From: Lysobacteraceae bacterium | GTDB taxonomy: Bacteria; Pseudomonadota; Gammaproteobacteria; Xanthomonadales; Xanthomonadaceae | Direction of reading: 5' to 3' | Assembly: GCA_016789405.1 (NCBI GenBank) | Contig: JAEUPQ010000010.1 | Coordinates: 62,001 to 126,000 of the forward strand | Length of the DNA: 64,000 nucleotides | Shown here: in pieces, positions 62,053-64,000 of the stretch | How positions within the stretch are numbered: position 1 is the first letter of the stretch | Layout of the letters: each line of letters opens with the position of its first letter | Made by a program: the position numbers and the translations under genes | The notes under the pieces: generated by a model | What the model saw: only the letters and a program-made list of their open reading frames with translations | Database searches by the model: none | Told to the model about the DNA's origin: nothing

Positions 62053-62757
62053 TCACTCCGGCAGCAGGCGGCGTTCGAGGGTGCCGTCGCTCTTCTCGAG
62101 CGTCTGCCATTCCATGCCGTCCTCGCTGATCTTCAGGCGGATGCGCAGGATGTCTTCCGGTCGCTGTTCGCGCAGGCGATGCGATTCGGCGACGACCTCG
62201 AGCTGGTCGAGCGTGGTCTTCTGCTCGATGCCGGTGATGAGCGTCCCGCAGCGCTTGTACAGGCGTTCGACCATGAGCTCGCGACGGAACTCGAGCGACG
62301 GCATGATCTTGAACAGGTCATGGCGCTCCGCGATCTCCGCGAAACGGTTCGTGGTCTTGTCGGCGAACACGTGGAAGCTCTTGTCCGACGGGTCGATGCG
62401 CATCAGCTCGACGAGCGATCGCGTTTCATCAGAAAGCGCAGAGACCACGTCGTTTGAAACGAGCAGTGGCAGTTCTGTGGCGCCGATGCTCGCGCAGACC
62501 TCGCGATAGGCTTCGGTGCGGAAGCGATCGTTGCCGACCGGTGCGAGCTGGTATTCGACGCGGTCGACCAGGCCTTCGATGGCGATCGGGATCGTCAGTT
62601 CGATGTCGCCGATGCGCATGCGCGGCACGGCGAAGTGCTTCAGCAGGTCGTGGCGGGCGTACTGCTCGGCGACTGCGACGGTCTGCGCATCGGCCATCAC
62701 GCGCGCATTGGTGACGCTGGCGATGAGGCCGCCGAGGTATTCGTTGAGGGTGGGCAT
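62053..62757 (-). CDS. Unknown protein, second gene of the DUF2589 operon
   Basis: The 234-residue product starts MPTLNEYLGGLIASVTNARVM and has VPRMRIGDIELTIPIAIEGL, as in some proteins found next to DUF2589 members. The rest is charged and helical with a beta hairpin at the end (IRLKISEDGMEWQTLEK). Function is unknown. Confidence 0.72.
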   Translation of the reverse strand: MPTLNEYLGGLIASVTNARVMADAQTVAVAEQYARHDLLKHFAVPRMRIGDIELTIPIAIEGLVDRVEYQLAPVGNDRFRTEAYREVCASIGATELPLLVSNDVVSALSDETRSLVELMRIDPSDKSFHVFADKTTNRFAEIAERHDLFKIMPSLEFRRELMVERLYKRCGTLITGIEQKTTLDQLEVVAESHRLREQRPEDILRIRLKISEDGMEWQTLEKSDGTLERRLLPE

Positions 62758-62845
62758 GTCGGTGTCCTGTGAACGAAGTGGTGCAGAGGGATGCGGGGCA
62801 GGGGGGCCGGCCCGAAGGCCGGCCCCGGTACTGCGGGTGATGCGT

Positions 62846-63430
62846 TTACTGCCCGGCGATGCTGTCTTCCAGCAGGGTCAGGATGCGATCGAGGCCGGCC
62901 GGCAGCTCGTCGTTGACCGCGCGGACGTGCACCCCGAGGGTGTAGGTACGCTCGGTGCTCGTGCCGCTGCTGGACGTGCGCTTGTACGACGCCGATGCCT
63001 TGAAGTTCACCTTCCAGAACCGGGCGCTCAGCTCGGCGCTGCCGGCGAATTCGCTGGACACGTTGCTGGTCTCGGTCGACGTGAGCTTGGCGTTGAAGTC
63101 GATGGTGACTTCCTCGATGCGCAGCGCCGGGATGGTCAGCATGGTCAGGAACGGCACCGAGATCAGCACTTCGGCTTCGTTGAACGGCAGGCTGTTCGGG
63201 CCGCTGGTCGCGGCGGGATCGTAGGTCGGGTTCGGGACCTTCTTGGTGTACTTGAAGTCGACGTAGCGCAGTTCCTTGCCACCGGCGCCGTCGTCCTTGA
63301 AGCCCACTTCCTGGATGAAGCTGACCTGGGACATCGATGCGGCATGCTGGGCACTCACGGCGGCCTGCAGCGGGCCGCCGATGTAGACGCTGAAGTCGAG
63401 GCTGTTGAGTTCCTGGACGAGGTTGGGCAT
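62846..63430 (-). CDS. DUF2589 family protein
   Basis: The 194-residue protein is the lead gene. MPNLVQELNSLDFSVYIGGPLQAAVSAQHAAS, PFLTMLTIPALRIEEVTIDFNAKL and YTLGVHVRAVNDELPAGLDRILTLLEDSI are the DUF2589 pattern: beta-rich and without signal. AAGGAG lies seven bases ahead of the start. The family recurs in three-gene operons of unknown task. Confidence 0.87.
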   Translation of the reverse strand: MPNLVQELNSLDFSVYIGGPLQAAVSAQHAASMSQVSFIQEVGFKDDGAGGKELRYVDFKYTKKVPNPTYDPAATSGPNSLPFNEAEVLISVPFLTMLTIPALRIEEVTIDFNAKLTSTETSNVSSEFAGSAELSARFWKVNFKASASYKRTSSSGTSTERTYTLGVHVRAVNDELPAGLDRILTLLEDSIAGQ

Positions 63431-63767
63431 GTGTTGCTCCTTGGGTATGTGCCTACTCGTGGTGTGCGGCTTTTCGGCAACCGCCGCTGCGTGTGGCGCC
63501 GTCCTCCGCCGCGCCGTCGCCTTCCGTGGCGACGGCGCCCGCTTCGGTTGCGTCCTTGCGGAATGCGGCGTCCTGCCGCATTCCCGGCGATTCGCGATGG
63601 CTCCGTGGGCACGCATCCCGACGGTCGCGAATGGGGTGTGTTCTTTGCGTGCAGTCCATTCTCCGGTTTCGCTTCGCACCGGTTGCGACCCGTGTCGACG
63701 GCCTGGCAACGCAGCGTTCGCCGAGCGGAAGCCTGCCGTCGCAGCGCATGCGCCATCGTCGTGCGAC
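63431..63767. other. Promoter region of the DUF2589 operon
   Basis: About 340 bases between the DUF2589 gene and the terminator of the next gene upstream. No gene is supported; the only open frames are GC-driven. The operon promoter should lie here but no clear -35/-10 pair stands out. Confidence 0.4.
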
Positions 63768-63801
63768 AAAAAAGAGAAGGCCCGGGGCATGCCCGGGCCT
63801 T
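63768..63801 (-). terminator. Intrinsic terminator of the P-domain gene
   Basis: Read on the minus strand, a ten-base-pair stem AAGGCCCGGG/CCCGGGCCTT is followed by a T-rich tail (TCTCTTTTTT). It ends the gene that enters from the right edge. Confidence 0.9.
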
Positions 63802-63827
63802 CGTCATCGCGACCTGTCGGCCGGATG

Positions 63828-64000
63828 TCAGAACGTGATGCTCCAGCTGTTGATGTAGCCGGTGTCCGCGTTTGCGTTGTCGTTCACGCGCAGCTTCCAC
63901 GTGCCGTTGATCGGCTCGCTCGACAGGTTGGTGGTGTAGGTCTGGTTGATGTTGTCCGCACTGCCGCCCGAGCGGTTGTGCAGCACGTAGACCGAGCCAT
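63828..64000 (-). CDS. C-terminal end of a secreted protein with a P-domain, partial
   Basis: The minus strand encodes the last 57 residues of a larger protein whose start lies beyond the window. The end GTWKLRVNDNANADTGYIN plus SWSITF is the classic final part of a proprotein-convertase P-domain, preceded by SSEPINGTW and HNRSGGSADNINQTY. In Xanthomonadales such domains usually sit at the end of secreted serine or metallo-peptidases. The catalytic part is not visible. Confidence 0.85.
   Translation of the reverse strand, partial: GSVYVLHNRSGGSADNINQTYTTNLSSEPINGTWKLRVNDNANADTGYINSWSITF

Overview
The window is a GC-rich, densely coded chromosomal segment of a gammaproteobacterium, most likely a member of the Xanthomonadales (Lysobacteraceae, for example a Lysobacter- or Luteimonas-like organism). 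The reasons are the folC/DedD-type SPOR/purF order, a 30S ribosomal protein THX, a GumN/TraB-type protein, a ZnuD-like receptor paired with a MerC protein, and palindromic repeats that begin with GTAG like those of Stenotrophomonas. This placement is inference; no rRNA or tRNA gene is present to fix it.

Layout: 1-7 kb holds housekeeping genes (3' part of serA, a histidine phosphatase, an aldo/keto reductase, folC, a SPOR protein, purF, a small HD hydrolase). 7-17 kb carries a DUF455 ferritin-like protein, a TonB receptor followed by a frameshifted PhoD-like phosphatase, lpxH, gltX, zur and a large uncharacterised protein. 17-20 kb is a zinc locus: a ZnuD-like receptor and a MerC protein diverge from a Zur-box-like sequence, followed by THX. 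20-27.6 kb is a minus-strand run of tightly packed genes whose core is a complete STM4011-STM4015-type cluster (two radical SAM enzymes, an alkaline-phosphatase-fold hydrolase, an ATP-grasp-like protein and a leucine-rich-repeat protein). Its function is unknown and it is the best candidate here for an undescribed biosynthetic system. 27.7-41 kb has hutI, a CoA transferase, hutF, GumN/TraB and PspC proteins, a LytS/LytTR two-component system, a phosphodiesterase lipoprotein and an Ada-AlkA/Ogt DNA-repair pair.

41.7-45.05 kb is a gene-cassette array with four attC sites and no integrase in the window (a CALIN-type array). Its last cassette is clearly AT-richer and carries two overlapping genes. 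45.1-51.1 kb is an accessory island of small, mostly unrelated genes (DUF4304, DUF3592, a SUKH-like protein, ankyrin repeats, DUF2947) separated by duplicated gene tails and hairpins. It resembles a store of orphan immunity genes. 51.2-55.2 kb returns to the histidine-degradation pathway (TetR regulator, hutU, hutH), so the hut genes are split by about 20 kb. 55.2-64 kb holds an unknown protein, a secreted intradiol-dioxygenase-like protein, membrane proteins (bPH, DUF2177, DUF1295), a frameshifted CPBP protease, a GNAT enzyme, a three-gene DUF2589 operon and the 3' end of a secreted protein with a P-domain.

Two genes (PhoD-like and CPBP) are broken by single-base indels. Either these are true recent pseudogenes or they are sequencing errors, and only read data can decide.
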